In this document: one piece after another, positions 26,120 through 38,465 of the stretch
Numbering within the stretch: position 1 is the stretch's first letter
Layout of the letters: the number at the start of each line of letters is the position of its first letter
Source: Dolomedes plantarius
Lineage: Eukaryota > Arthropoda > Arachnida > Araneae > Dolomedidae
Reading direction: 5' to 3'
Length of the DNA stretch: 64,000 nt
NCBI GenBank assembly: GCA_907164885.2
Contig: OU015503.1
Span: 63,733,222-63,797,221, forward strand
Program-made: the position numbers and the translations under genes
Notes under the pieces: model-generated
Seen by the model: only the letters and a program-made list of their open reading frames with translations
What the model was told of the DNA's origin: nothing
Databases searched by the model: none

Positions 26120-27317
26120 TTGACAAACGAGGTCTACGATGAGAAATAGTTCCTAAATGATTTCCCAATTGCTTAGTTTAAATTTGGTTCTGAGTTTATA
26201 ATAAATCTTTACATATCATTGATAGGATTAGATTTATCAATAGTAAAAACGGAAACGTTTAAATTTAGTTATTCAAACCAAGTAAATGGGGAGAACCAGA
26301 GAAATAATTTCACAATAGTTTGATTTTTATTTGTCCTTCAAAGTTTAATAAATCTTAAAAATCATTAAATCCTTCATATGTTTATATATATCTGTGGCTT
26401 GGTAAAAGAAGTGCCTAAGTCAGTTTTCTTCAAGATGACTTTGTTTGCTTACGTCTCTCTATACTTATAAAAAGGTAACTCCCTCTGTAGCTGTCAAAAG
26501 CTTGTCACGCTATCTCCTCCGAAACCGCTGGGGTATGGGATCGATATCGATACAAATGTATGCAAAAATGGGGGGACCAAAGTAAGACACGTCTCATATT
26601 CGTCGGACTTAAAGCTTTTTTTCATTCTATGTTTTGTGGGAAAATATTGACTTTTTCATCTTCAGATTACGATAACTCGCCAAACAATGATCGTAGAATT
26701 TTGATCTTTTTACAATCTAAGACTACAGACATTTCTCTTTCAAACTAGACCTCATTTGTTTAAAAATATTTTAAAACAGACTAATATTTTCATGAAAAAA
26801 TTAAACACAGTTTTTCAAGATATATCGTCCCCTATGTGGATGTATATCCATGCTCCTCGAGTTTTTATCTTACAAAGAAAATATGTACATCATCTGGAAA
26901 CTGAAAGCTTTCTTATTTATATAAATATCATTTCAAGTCTCTATCTTAAATTTTTGATTTTTAATTGAATTTTAAAGCTGATAATTCAACAGTGATGAAA
27001 CACCCTTTGCATTAAAGGTGACAACAGTAAATGGATGGAAGCTGTTACATTTCCCGAGAATCACCCCTATGTATCTCGCTATTAGCCATAACAGAGGAGC
27101 GTGCGTAACGAGCCTAGGGACGAAGCCCCTAGTCTCTTTAAAAAAATATTATTTTCAATGTAAGAAGAACCCAAGTCTGTCCGATGCTTTACCAAGTGTT
27201 TTCTAAAGTATTGTACAGATTTGGGTACTTCTTATATTGAAAATATATTTTTTTAAAGAGACATGAGCAAACAATGTCATCTTGGAGAAAACTGACTTAG
27301 GCACTTCTTGTACCAAG

Positions 27318-27362
<45 letters not shown>

Positions 27363-27760
27363 TAGATAGATAGATAGATAGATATATATATATAGATATA
27401 TTGCTAAACGAGTCTTCGATGAGTTACAATTCCAATATGAATGTCACAATTGCTTGGATTTCTTTTTTATAAGGATACTTAACATATCATCGAATTATTA
27501 ATACGACAAAGATACGATAAAGTAAAAACTGAGACGTTTAGATTTATTTATGGAAAACTGAGTAAATGGGGAGAACTAGAGAAAAAAATTGTTCAATGAC
27601 TTTATCTTTACCTGACCTTCAGCATGTAATAAATCTAAAAAAACAATAAATCATACTTATGTTAGATTTATTGTAAAACGAGGCTACAGCTCTTATTGGA
27701 ATATCGCATTTGCATGGTTTTTATTTTATTCTGAGTTTATAAATAATCTAATCACGTGAA
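26120..27760. repeat. Diverged ~270-bp direct repeat units split by a transposon
   Basis: The block AAACGAGGTCTACGATGAG...CAATTGCTTAG...GAGTAAATGGGGAGAACCAGAGA (26120-26390) reappears diverged at 27405-27660 and in part at 27670-27760. The TIR element at 26394-27320 lies between the first two units. By position these units may belong to the 5' part of the RT element. Confidence 0.6.
26394..27320. mobile_element. Non-autonomous TIR element, ~927 bp, with internal foldback
   Basis: The left end GGCTTGGTAAAAGAAGTGCC (about 26396) and the right end GGCACTTCTTGTACCAAGC (27300-27318) are inverted copies, and the match extends about 65 bp inward through CAGTTTTCTCCAAGATGAC. Near the right end a second palindrome has arms of about 49 bp (27132-27180 and 27214-27262, GTCTCTTTAAAAAAATAT...). 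The interior equals the repeat at 16530-17165 in reverse. Both flanks are TA-rich, so a TSD cannot be read. No transposase is present. Confidence 0.7.
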
Positions 27761-28780
27761 TAAATCATTAGACATACTTTACAGTATTATTAGATACTAC
27801 AATATAAATTCCTGTCTTTTATTTTGCATTTTTGGCCAAATTGGGATAAATCCCTAGGCGAAGATAAAAGAAGGCTTGTCCAAAGGTTAGAGTCGATCAC
27901 TGGTGAACATTTCTTAAGAATTAACTTTATGTCTGCGTGACAGGCTAAATGATATATCCATACTTCAGTGAATAAATCCTCGATTATTAGGTAACATTAC
28001 TCTATAAATAGGAGCTTTTTTAAAGATAAATTTTGATTAAGGCTGAATTTTTGGGACTGCCAGTTTCAAACATTTTAGTGAATGATATGACATTTTTATG
28101 ACATTATGGAAGGGAGTGAATGAATTATGTTATCCGTAAATGTGTGCGATAAATCTAAAGTCTATCTAATAGTTTTAATTGTATTATTGATGTAGGTATG
28201 AAAAACGAAGTAAAAGGCATAAGAAGATAATTCTGTCCCATGTTAAACAATTGGTCAGATACCATAAATTCTTAAAGAATGGTCTTTGCTGTGTTATCAT
28301 TTTTCATAAATACCAGCGTCGGAAGTAATTTTAAAATTATTTTTTTACATCTTTCTAGATGCTGTAAAATTTAGCAATTAGACTGTAAATATATATATAT
28401 ATATATATAGTTTCCTTTTCTAATGTTGCAGATTTTCTGTTAACTCACAATCTATTTTTTCAGCCTGCACATATTAAAATCCCATTTTTACAGAAATTCC
28501 TTGAAGCGTTCGCTGTGCTGATGTCACTGCGAATCTACAAAAGAAATATTTTTCTTTTTTCTTCTTTTCATGTAGCATAGGAGTATAACAGAAATATATT
28601 TGGAACTTCTACTTCATGTAACGTTTGCTTCAGGCACTCTTTGCATCTTTTCACCTTCTAAAATGAGTATGAAATATGTATATCATGTTTACGCAAGTTG
28701 TTTTTAATAATTTCCATTCTTTATTTCTCTTTGCATAAAAAAAGTGAGAATTTTTCTATCATCCAATGTTTTGCATCGAC
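27761..28780. other. No gene recognised
   Basis: AT-rich unique-looking sequence; a short (TA)n tract at about 28389-28409. Confidence 0.5.
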
Positions 28781-28799
28781 TTCTCTCTCTCTCTCTCTC

Positions 28800-28875
<76 letters not shown>
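28781..28875. repeat. Compound (CT)n(TA)n microsatellite
   Basis: About 18 bp of CT repeats followed by about 73 bp of TA, ending directly at the CTAG end of the next element. Confidence 0.95.
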
Positions 28876-28876
<1 letters not shown>

Positions 28877-29803
28877 TAGCATTATTGCCCGGTGTTGCCC
28901 GGGTAGATATATAAAATATTTCATTCATTCCATCAAAAAAATACTGGGCTACACCCCCCGCTCATCATGTTCATCTGGCCAGACAGAATGCTCTTAGCGC
29001 GTTTTTACTGAAACGATATACAAACAATAAGAAAGAAAGAAACTTTGAGCCTGCGGACCTTCGTCTGATTTTATTGAGAATTAATAACACCCTGTTGCGT
29101 GATTCGCACTTTTGGATTGAATAAGTTTGCTGTTTAATTATATTTGTTAGATACTGTTCAATTAGATTTAATTAGATTTGTTTGATCCACTGTTTAATAA
29201 GAAATAAGTTTTATAATTTACATTTCCCTTTATTATTTAATTTTCCCTTAAAAACGCACTTTTTTCCATTTCACGGAAGAGGTAAAGTGCAAGATGCGTT
29301 ATCCCCTTCATTTAATCAAAGTAAGGCTTGATTCCCCATGAAGCCTTTTTCCTTAAGCATGTATGTTTTGTAAGAAATGTTTTGAATCAGATGTATTACT
29401 TGTGAGTAATGTTCTCAAAGGCTCAGGTGATTCTTGAATTGCCGGCAATTGTACTTTCCCATTACTGCACACATAACAGAGCCAGGGAAGTTGTGTTTAT
29501 TTGGGAAGCCAGAGCCAAAGGTCATTCCCAACCCTCTTCCTCCCGGGCATTGGAATTTGACCCCCCCCCTCCGACATCCTCAAACCACCCCTCTTAACGC
29601 AGCTGGTTGAAGGGTATCCACAGGGGGTACACGCACCTCTATCGGGCACAAAAAATATTAAAATTTAATTAAAAAAAACTAATTGATCCCCAAATTTCGT
29701 CTTTATGATTTAAGTTTCTCAGGTCCAAAACATTAACTGTGCCGAATTTGGTCCCGGTGGGAGAAAGTCTATGATTCTATAGCCGACAAACAAACAGACA
29801 AGC

Positions 29804-29812
<9 letters not shown>
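28876..29812 (-). mobile_element. Helitron-like element, family C
   Basis: On the minus strand the 3' end reads CCCGGGCAACACCGGGCAAT followed by AATGCTAG (CTAG 28876-28879). CCCGG/CCGGG forms a strong hairpin about 10 bp before CTAG, the established Helitron 3' signature. The 5' part on the minus strand has TTGTCTGTTTGTTTGTCGGC (about 29785-29805), the tetranucleotide-rich start that family B also shows. No transposition gene is inside. The 62-codon frame at 29409 has no recognisable domain. Confidence 0.65.
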
Positions 29813-29857
<45 letters not shown>

Positions 29858-31062
29858 TAGCTGAAGTACCCGGCGATGCCCGGGATTTTAAGAATGTTTG
29901 TTAACCAAAATCAATTTAAAAATTAACACAGTATAAATAACATAGAAAAAATATATGTGAAATTTTATAAACGTCTCAGAATTTCAGCCTTTCATCATTG
30001 TAGTACTAAAATCTGAAAAGTAAAAATGTCAAATTCTCTAATGTTTGTTAACCAAAATTAATTTAAAACTAAGCACAGTATAAATAAAATAGAATAAAAA
30101 CCTCGTGAAATCTATAAATATATAAATTTATAATAAACTCCTCAGAATTCAGCTAGAATTAGCCTTTCATCATTGGGGCAAAAAAAAGAAAGAAGCTGAA
30201 ATTGCAGGTTCAACAGAAATTTCCAATAGAACCATGATATGACTGCAGCGTTGCCTCTTAAAAAATGAAGTGTTTGATTGAGGGCTGCAAACCATTCAAC
30301 TCCTCTCCACATTTAACTCCTATAAACATCCTCTACATATTAAATTCCTTTTCTCTCCATAATAAACTCCTCAGAATTTTGGTACATTCAGCCTTTCATC
30401 ATAGTACCACTAAAAACTGAAACAACCTCTCCAGAAATATAAATTTATTAATTTCAATAATTAAACACACACAAATATATAAATTACGCAAAAGTTTTTT
30501 AACCAACATTTGAATAATTCGTAAATGAAAAAGCATATGAAAATAAAGATAATAAGAACTTCCGGAATCGAAATTAAATACCCTTAATTTTTAATTAATA
30601 AAAAACCAACATAATATGAATAAAAACGATAGTTGTTTAAAACCATACGAAAATAAAGATATTATAAAGATGATAATAAAAAAAGCATAAGAAAATAATG
30701 CTCGAGCATGAAGTTAACGTTACGATATAAAGATAGTAATAATAATATAAACCGCGTGCTTAAAATATTTAGCTTTCAAAGCAAAATACATTAATTTTTA
30801 GAAAAAAACTACTTTTAATCGAGAAATTAAATACATTGCACAAAATTTTGATTTTACCAACTTTCTACCCTACAATTTACACCCTACTTCTTTTAAATAG
30901 GATGTAAATATAAAGTTTTAACAGCCAATTGAATGGCGGTTAAAAACTATTGTTGTTTAAAATCATATGAAAATTACGCTATTATAAAGATAATAAAAAA
31001 AGTATAGGAAAATAATGCGTGCGCATGAAGTTAACGTTACGATATAAAGATAGTAATAAAAA

Positions 31063-31759
31063 TCTATATATATAAAACATTTCCGTAACTGACTGACAAA
31101 ATGATTGACTGAATGACATACAAAGCACAGACCAAACCGCTAAACCTAAGGACTGAAATTTTGCATGGCGATTCTTCTTATAATGTAGGGGTGCACTAAG
31201 AAAGATGTTTGAAAAATTCTTCTTAGATTTTTTTAAATTAAATTTTTAAGCTGTTTTTGTAACTTTTTTCAAGTTTGCATTTAAAATAATAATTTGAGGG
31301 ATGTAAAATTTATGTCACGAAAAAGATCATAATAATTCCTTTAAAATGAAATTTTTTTCGAATCTTTACCTCCATTTTCTGATTTTTGGTGAATTTTTAA
31401 AGATTAATTTTTACAATTTAATTTAGTAAACGCTGATCATGTGATTTCTTTTTCTGGTACTTTAAATAAATTTATCGTCACGTAACAACGAAATAGACAA
31501 AAAAAAAATTTTTTTCTTGCTAATGCGGCAGACGATTGGACATTATCCAAAAAAATATTAAAATGCAGTAAAAGATATGTTCCTCAAACTGTACTATATT
31601 CTTTAGTATGTCCTATTAGATTTAATTTGAATATTTTCTTCTACATTATTTTGTCTATAAAAATATTCCTTACGATTTTTAAAAAAATATATTTTTTTGT
31701 TTTCTTACATCATTTGTATACATTGATCGTTGTATTTATTATATATATATATATATATA

Positions 31760-31838
<79 letters not shown>

Positions 31839-31907
31839 CCATTAATTTCATACTTTGACGTTGTATTTAATTTGAATGTATTCCGTAGCGGAGTGTGGAT
31901 TTTCAGA
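31063..31907 (+). mobile_element. Helitron-like family A, long variant, nested in family B
   Basis: Starts TCTATATATATAAAACATTT (31063) and has the family A interior. It carries ~130 extra bp (about 31556-31690, including ATGTTCCTCAAACTGTACTA) also found in the copies at 37570, 41173 and 59948, so it belongs to a second subfamily. The 3' end is decayed (TTTTCAGATGG instead of CTAG). A (TA)n tract of about 95 bp (31741-31835) sits inside the 3' part. Confidence 0.75.
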
Positions 31908-32689
31908 TGGGTTTTAATCATGAAGCATTTGTAGCTTCATGGTTGGAATACTAAAAGTTTAAAATAGTGGCGCCATCTACTGAACGTCTGTGAATCGACA
32001 GTCGCATCCTTCAAAAGTTGTTGGTTATTTATTAATTAAAAATATTGGAAAGTTCTTGTGGATCTGTAAATATACATGTGGTAACAGTTTTAAAATTTAT
32101 AAATTATCAACCTACACAGGTGATAATTTATCCGGCGTTGCCCGGGATTTTAAGAATGTTTGTTAGCCAAAATCAATTTAAAAACTAAACACAGTATAAA
32201 TAACATAGAATAAAAAGCATGTGAAATATTATACTCATGAATAAAAAGAAAACCCAACATAAAAAACCATAAATTACAATAATTTCTTCAGATTTCAGCT
32301 AGATTTAGCGTTTCATCATTGGAGCAAAAAAACCCTGAAAAATAAAACATAAAATATATACATTTATAATAAACCACTAAAAGCTGAAAAGGAAAAATGT
32401 CAAATTGTCTTTAGGAAAGTAAAGAATTTTGAAAAGTAAAGCTGAAAAGTAAAAATATCAAATTGTCGAATGTTTGTTAACCAAAATCAATTTAAAAACT
32501 AAACACAGTATAAATAACATAGAAAAGATTTAGCCTTTATCATTGGAGCAAAAAATCCTGAAAAGTGAAATATAAAATATATAAATTTATACTAAACCTA
32601 CCAAAATCCATTAAAAATCTAAACACAGTATAAATAACATAGAAAAAAGTATACGAAATGTTATACACATTAATAATATGAAAAATAAA

Positions 32690-32866
32690 ATAAAATAAAA
32701 ATAATAATTTTTAAAAATAATAAAATAAAATAAAATAATTAAAAAAATAATAAATAAAAATAATAATAATAATAATACAGGTTTAGCAAAATTTGCACGA
32801 TCCGTATTCGAACCCGGGTCATGAAGCGTACGAAATGAGCGAGTTTACCGAATGCGCCACGATGAC
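32690..32866 (-). mobile_element. tRNA-derived SINE with (AATAA/ATT)n tail
   Basis: On the minus strand the head TCATCGTGGCGCATTCGGTA (A-box-like) and the box GGGTTCGAATACG (B-box-like) lie in tRNA spacing (32777-32866). A tail of ATT and TTTTA repeats (32690-32776) follows. The acceptor and T stems do not pair well, so it is a SINE or tRNA relic and not a working tRNA gene. Confidence 0.65.
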
Positions 32867-33512
32867 ATGCTGTTTTATTCAGTAAATAGAGAAATATTCG
32901 TACGTATAAGATTACTGGAAAGTTGCTATGGGTTGGTGAATATACATGTATTTATGGAGTAAGAGGAGTTTTATGTCAGAAATAAGTTAGCAGGATAGAA
33001 GCTTAGTCTTTAACTCTTCAATAGACACAAAGACATAAGCGAGGGGGATTGCAGTAGCGATTAAAAAGATCTCGTGACACTTAGCGTGGTTAATTCGAAT
33101 TTTCCATCGCGTGTGAGAGTGTCAATATGCCGTTGGATCCGATTTATTTTAGAGCATAAAATCTGACTTGAAAGATTATTATTTTCATTTACTATTCTGG
33201 TTTAATATATGACTCGAAACTTTTTGATTTTATTCATTTTTATCTTTTCGCTCGCTGTTTGCCAGCTAACCCTAACGTGGACGCCATATTCAGAGGGGTG
33301 ATTCCACAAAGTGTAACAGCTTACATTTAGTTTCAAAATTGTTGGTTTTTTATTAATTAAAAATCAACGGTAATTAATTTCGATTTTTCAAGTTCTACAG
33401 ACCCTCGGGTGTTTTTAAAGACGCCTGTATGTAAAATTTCACGATCGTTGCTCCTAAACTGTGGATTTCTATGCAATTACAGAGAGACAAACATTCATTT
33501 TTATATATTAGA

Positions 33513-33523
33513 TATAATATATA

Positions 33524-33592
<69 letters not shown>

Positions 33593-33966
33593 TACGGATA
33601 CATTTAGTTAAAATAAATAAGAAGAATTATACTAATGGAGCGATCCACATAAATGGCCCGAGGGGTGTTGTGACCCCTCTTCCCTGGTTGAACATGTTTT
33701 CTTGCCAAGGCGAACACTCCCAGTGGACCAGAGCATCGCGAGACCGATGACTCGATAAAAGAGTTCATCCAAATCATCTGTACAAAAAGAGTTGAATAAA
33801 AGAGTAAATTTTTTTATACCTAAATAAAACTAAAAAATATTTAAAAATACAAGACCAATTAACAATATATCAAGAACAACCGAGTCACTCTGCATGTACA
33901 CAAATCCGCCAAATCTGTTACGCCCATAAATCCGTATACAGTCACTCACTCAGTTAACTCTATGTT
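33513..33966. other. (TA)n/(GATA)n tract, then no gene
   Basis: Microsatellite at about 33515-33592, including GATA repeats. The remainder probably belongs to the non-coding 3' flank of the RT pseudogene, which lies on the minus strand. Confidence 0.45.
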
Positions 33967-35030
33967 TTAAAGGAACTGATCCCTAGTAATATTTAAAAAT
34001 CTACACACGTTTTTCATTACGAAAAAGTACGGATAGTGATAATCTAATGATGACTTGATATACTCTAAGATATTATATTTTTTGATCTCGTTATCACTGT
34101 ATAAATTTTCACATCGTGTTATGTGGTTGAAAATGACATTTCGAAATATCGATTTATGTATTGCAGACCGCCAATCTGTCAGTTTGTTAATTTTGATGTT
34201 ATATTTTGTACGTTTGTCGTATATTCTATATTCTATCATGTCATTGCTTCCACGCCTTAGATTTATGTCTAAGTAATCTATACTCTCATCCGTATTTTTT
34301 TATGTTTCTGTCAACTCTAAGTATTCCGGGTAAAAGTCGAATTTAATAACAGATCCGCCATTTCGGAATAATATTAGGACATCGTCTACGTATCGGAGGT
34401 ATATCATATCGTTGTTAAGGTCTGTTCCGCTCTCGTATGTATGCAAAAAAAATGTCAGCAAGTGCGGAATACCAGGCTCCCCTCATTGGTATACCTCTCT
34501 TTTGTTTGTAAAAATTTAGTCCATCACTTAATAAGTCTCCTTTAGCACGATTTGCAATAATGTCAAATATTTTGCCGGTGTTATGTATTTATTGAGGTCA
34601 TATTTTTCATATACCTCTTGCATGATGCATATTAGGTTTTCAATGTCAATAGAATTCAATAAATCAGTAAAATCATAACATTTGGTGTTAGTCACGTCAT
34701 TAAGCCTCTCCACTAGATCTATTACTTTTTTACTGTTTTTTATAATGTGACAGCCGTAACCAGCAATTTTTATGTATATATTCTTAATTACGTTAAGTAG
34801 TTTGGTGTTGGATGTTTCTAGATATGATTTACAACCCACAGTTAAGGATCGAAATTTAATTGGCTGTTTGTGTAGTTTAGGGATTAACACGACATATGGG
34901 TATTTAATGTTATTTATCTTAAGTCCTATTTTCTTATACAATGCAATAATTCTCTTTCCTATTATTTGCCTATCTTCTAGCATTTTTTTTTGTATTGTGA
35001 TTCATCGCTATATTCAAGAAAACTAATTAT
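33967..35030 (-). pseudogene. Penelope-like element reverse transcriptase, 5'-truncated
   Basis: The minus-strand frame 34983-34528 (151 codons) carries VLIPKLHKQPIKFRSL, a typical Penelope-type fingers block, and motif A as YDFTDLLNSIDI. After a frameshift near 34540, a second stretch shows RGIPMRGAWYSALADIFF (about 34455-34510). After another shift comes YLRYVDDVLILF with the YVDD catalytic box at 34381-34392. One in-frame stop follows (about 34300), then a 90-codon frame (33967-34239) with the thumb-like IEYRIYDKRTKYNIKINKL. Penelope-like elements retrotranspose with an RT plus a C-terminal GIY-YIG nuclease; I see no GIY-YIG domain here. The N terminus is missing beyond about 35030. Non-functional. 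Confidence 0.8.
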
Positions 35031-35182
35031 TTAAATTTATAAAAATAGCATACAAAATATGTACGTATTATCAGAAATCGGCACCTATTTTGGTTCCCCG
35101 GAATAAAATGAAATAAATAAAAAAATTCAAATTCTTCTGAGCAGAATAAATGATAAATGGGTGTAATTGAACCGAAAAGCAT

Positions 35183-35754
35183 TTAATATGTTGTTGGGAT
35201 GCCTCTGGTTTTGATCACAACACCAACTCTTATAGGTATTGAATCCACAAGGTTTTGCAAGACCTCTTTCGGTATTTCATGGTGCCAAATTTTAATTATT
35301 TTTTCCTGAATCTCTCGTTTTCTTCTTGGATGATTTTGAGATATTTTCCTTCCAATTATACTCCTTAAATTCTCTACAGAAGGTAAATCTGTCGAGTTTC
35401 TTCGCCATGGGAGAACATTAATTCCATGTTTTGCAAATTCAGCCTTAATCTAAAATAAGGAATGTTTAGATTTAGAGTTCAGAATTGAACTCTAATGAAA
35501 TTTAATTTAATTTCAAAGTTTTCTTGCCTTTTTTGTTGTATTGCAGGGTGATAGGTCTTTCTGAAATACCCATTTCTGCTTTGGGAACATATCATGAGCA
35601 CTAGGAAGCAATCGATCCTTTAGCACACTAATATACTGGTCACTCTTTTTAGTTCCCTGTGCAAAATGGAGTCGTCCATTTGGCTTATATGTCATGCAGT
35701 CCTCACCATTTGACTTTCTGGGTGTTTTGATGTACGAACCAGGCATTCTGGATT
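35183..35754 (-). pseudogene. Tc1-like transposase, C-terminal fragment
   Basis: The minus strand encodes NGRLHFAQGTKKSDQYISVL (about 35620-35680), then WVFQKDLSPCNTTKK at the position of the second catalytic Asp (about 35525-35570). A later block is LPWRRNSTDLPSVENL with the third catalytic Glu intact (about 35390-35440), and IWHHEIPKEVLQNLVDSI leads to a C-terminal RGIPTTY and stop (35183-35185). A frame change lies between about 35460 and 35513. The DNA-binding N-terminal half and the first catalytic Asp are absent. Cut-and-paste transposase by family; here a dead fragment. Confidence 0.75.
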
Positions 35755-35758
35755 TAAG

Positions 35759-36492
35759 GTGACTGCTTACGTTCGGAGCCAATTTTTAAAAAAATTGCTT
35801 TTTTAAGGATTTTTTGGTCTTTTATGGTAAAATAGCATTTAAAAATAAAAAATAAAAAATCTTGCCTGTAAATACCATACTTTTTTATAAATTGGTCAAT
35901 TTGAAGTAATTTTTAATGAAATTTAGCTAAAACGCCTATCACTCTGCACAAAATTCTAATGCTACTATTTTAATTTCCTTCTCACACATGATACATATAA
36001 CAGTTATCTTCAAAATGACCCTCAATCTAAGAGAAATTTTAAAATGCAAAAATATTACAGACAATTTTATGTTCCAATATGAAAATTTTCCCCAATTCGT
36101 CCTTCCTTTCCTTATAAAAACAGCCCCAAACAAAAAACTATTTATTATACATCAATTATTGTGCGTCATTTCATCAACAATAGCATCTAAAACATTTCCT
36201 GAAAATTTCATCAAATTATATGCATTATTATGTGAGATATCATGATAATGGTAGAGATTTGTGCTAAAAAACATAATTCTGAGAAAAACGCATTTAAAGT
36301 TTTGAGTCACTTCAGTTTTGTATCAGACGATGCTTTTAAAAATAGCTATAAATCTACTTCTAATTAATGTACAATGAAAATCAAAACGGTTTTGAAAAGA
36401 GAAAAGATTGAATTACACGATTCTTGCAAAAAATAAAATTGACCAAAATAGTCAAAAAATGGCATTTTCAACTTAGGCCTTACTTTAGTACC
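35759..36492. mobile_element. Weak candidate for a TTAA-flanked element
   Basis: TTAA stands at 35755-35758 followed by GGTGACTGCTTACG, and TTAA at 36493-36496 is preceded by CTTTAGTACC, so GGT/ACC ends with TTAA flanks suggest a piggyBac-type MITE. The terminal match beyond the first bases is poor and TTAA is common here. Confidence 0.2.
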
Positions 36493-36496
36493 TTAA

Positions 36497-37430
36497 GCAA
36501 CGTAGTACCTTAAGCGAAACCTAGTGTTGCATAACCTTGTGTGTCTTTATTGACGAAATAATCTAATAGAGTGTACATCTTATATATTTTTATTTAAAAA
36601 TACTGAGCATGTAAATTTAAATTTGTCTATTTTCAACTACTAAAATTTACTCAATTATTAGATTACCTCAATTTCTCTTTACTTCCACTATCTGACTAAT
36701 CCAAATCTTTTATTTTTGAATTTAATATCTTAACGGTTGCAAGGTAATGGGGGCACAATTAAAGAGAACGTTAAATTCCCCATAAATATTTCAGCATTCG
36801 GGCATTTATTGCTTCTCTGAGAAAAATAAAATCTCCTCCGTTCTTGAGAGAAATTTCGGAATAAATAAATAAGCGCCGATTGTAGATATGGGCAAAGGGA
36901 AGGGAAGAAATGCCTCCGCCTCTTAATGGAATAAGCTTTTATTGCGGATCCATAAAAACTTTGCAAACATTCTGCTTACGAAACTTAATTAACTAAAGAG
37001 ATGTTTTGTTCGCTTTTTAGAATTCTAAAATGAAGATCATCAAAGTTCGAGCCGGTACTCGGAAACAAAAAGGCAGTAATTGAATGTTTATAGCTTTGTT
37101 CGTGCAGAGACAGCCACTAATTTTTCCAGGAAGGTACTTAAATGTTATTTTTGGGTTTATTTTTAAATTACTGTATATTTTTTTCTTTCAAATTTTATAA
37201 AAAGATAAATATTTAGGAATCATCTTAATTACAAAAATGTTTTCAGCCGTCATGTTGCTACCTTTTTTGATATGATTTTTTCTTATTTTTATACCTGAAT
37301 AATTTTTTGAAAAAGTCTGGTTATAGGACCAATATTGTGTTTTTATCAGATTGCTTTTATCACCAGAAAAAGGAACTGAAACATGATTTGATTTATATGT
37401 ATGTATCTATCTGCCTATCACTCTAATTCT
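36497..37430. other. No gene recognised
   Basis: A 78-codon minus frame (36730-36966) has no recognisable domain. Confidence 0.45.
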
Positions 37431-38165
<735 letters not shown>

Positions 38166-38169
38166 ATAC

Positions 38170-38258
<89 letters not shown>

Positions 38259-38457
38259 ATAATAACTCCCCACTATTATTAATTGTCCTGCTCTGATGCG
38301 TAGTTTAAATTCTCTTGTTATCGGTTTAATAAAGTACAGGTACTTTTTTCCAAATTATGATGTAGTGATAAACAAAATAACTAACTAATCTGTCCCTTAA
38401 ACGCCATGGTCGAACATTGAAGCTATTTTAAAACGTGAGTCAACATCAAGGGTCTAT
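38166..38457. other. (TA)n tract, then no gene
   Basis: TA microsatellite to about 38255 followed by ~200 bp of unremarkable sequence up to the hAT insertion site. Confidence 0.5.
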
Positions 38458-38465
38458 CTCGCAGT

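Larger units (their letters stand above)
29857..33512 (-). mobile_element. Helitron-like family B, composite locus
   Basis: The 5' end on the minus strand is TCTAATATATAAAAATGAAT (33512 downward) and the 3' end is CCCGGGCATCGCCGGG then TACTTCAGCTAG (29857-29890), with the same hairpin type as family C. The locus contains a nested family A copy (31063-31907), a second family B 3' end at about 32127 that has lost its CTAG, and a SINE at 32690-32866. The locus at 58660-60883 is a shorter paralogue with the family A copy at the same internal position. No transposase frame is present. Confidence 0.65.

Noticed and set aside
29409..29597. 62-codon frame as a small gene
   Set aside because: It lies inside a Helitron-like element, has no recognisable domain and ends in a C-rich low-complexity stretch.
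32777..32866. A functional tRNA gene on the minus strand
   Set aside because: A and B boxes are present but acceptor and T stems do not pair, and an ATT-rich tail follows; SINE or relic fits better. The same applies to 6532-6605 and 62570-62645.
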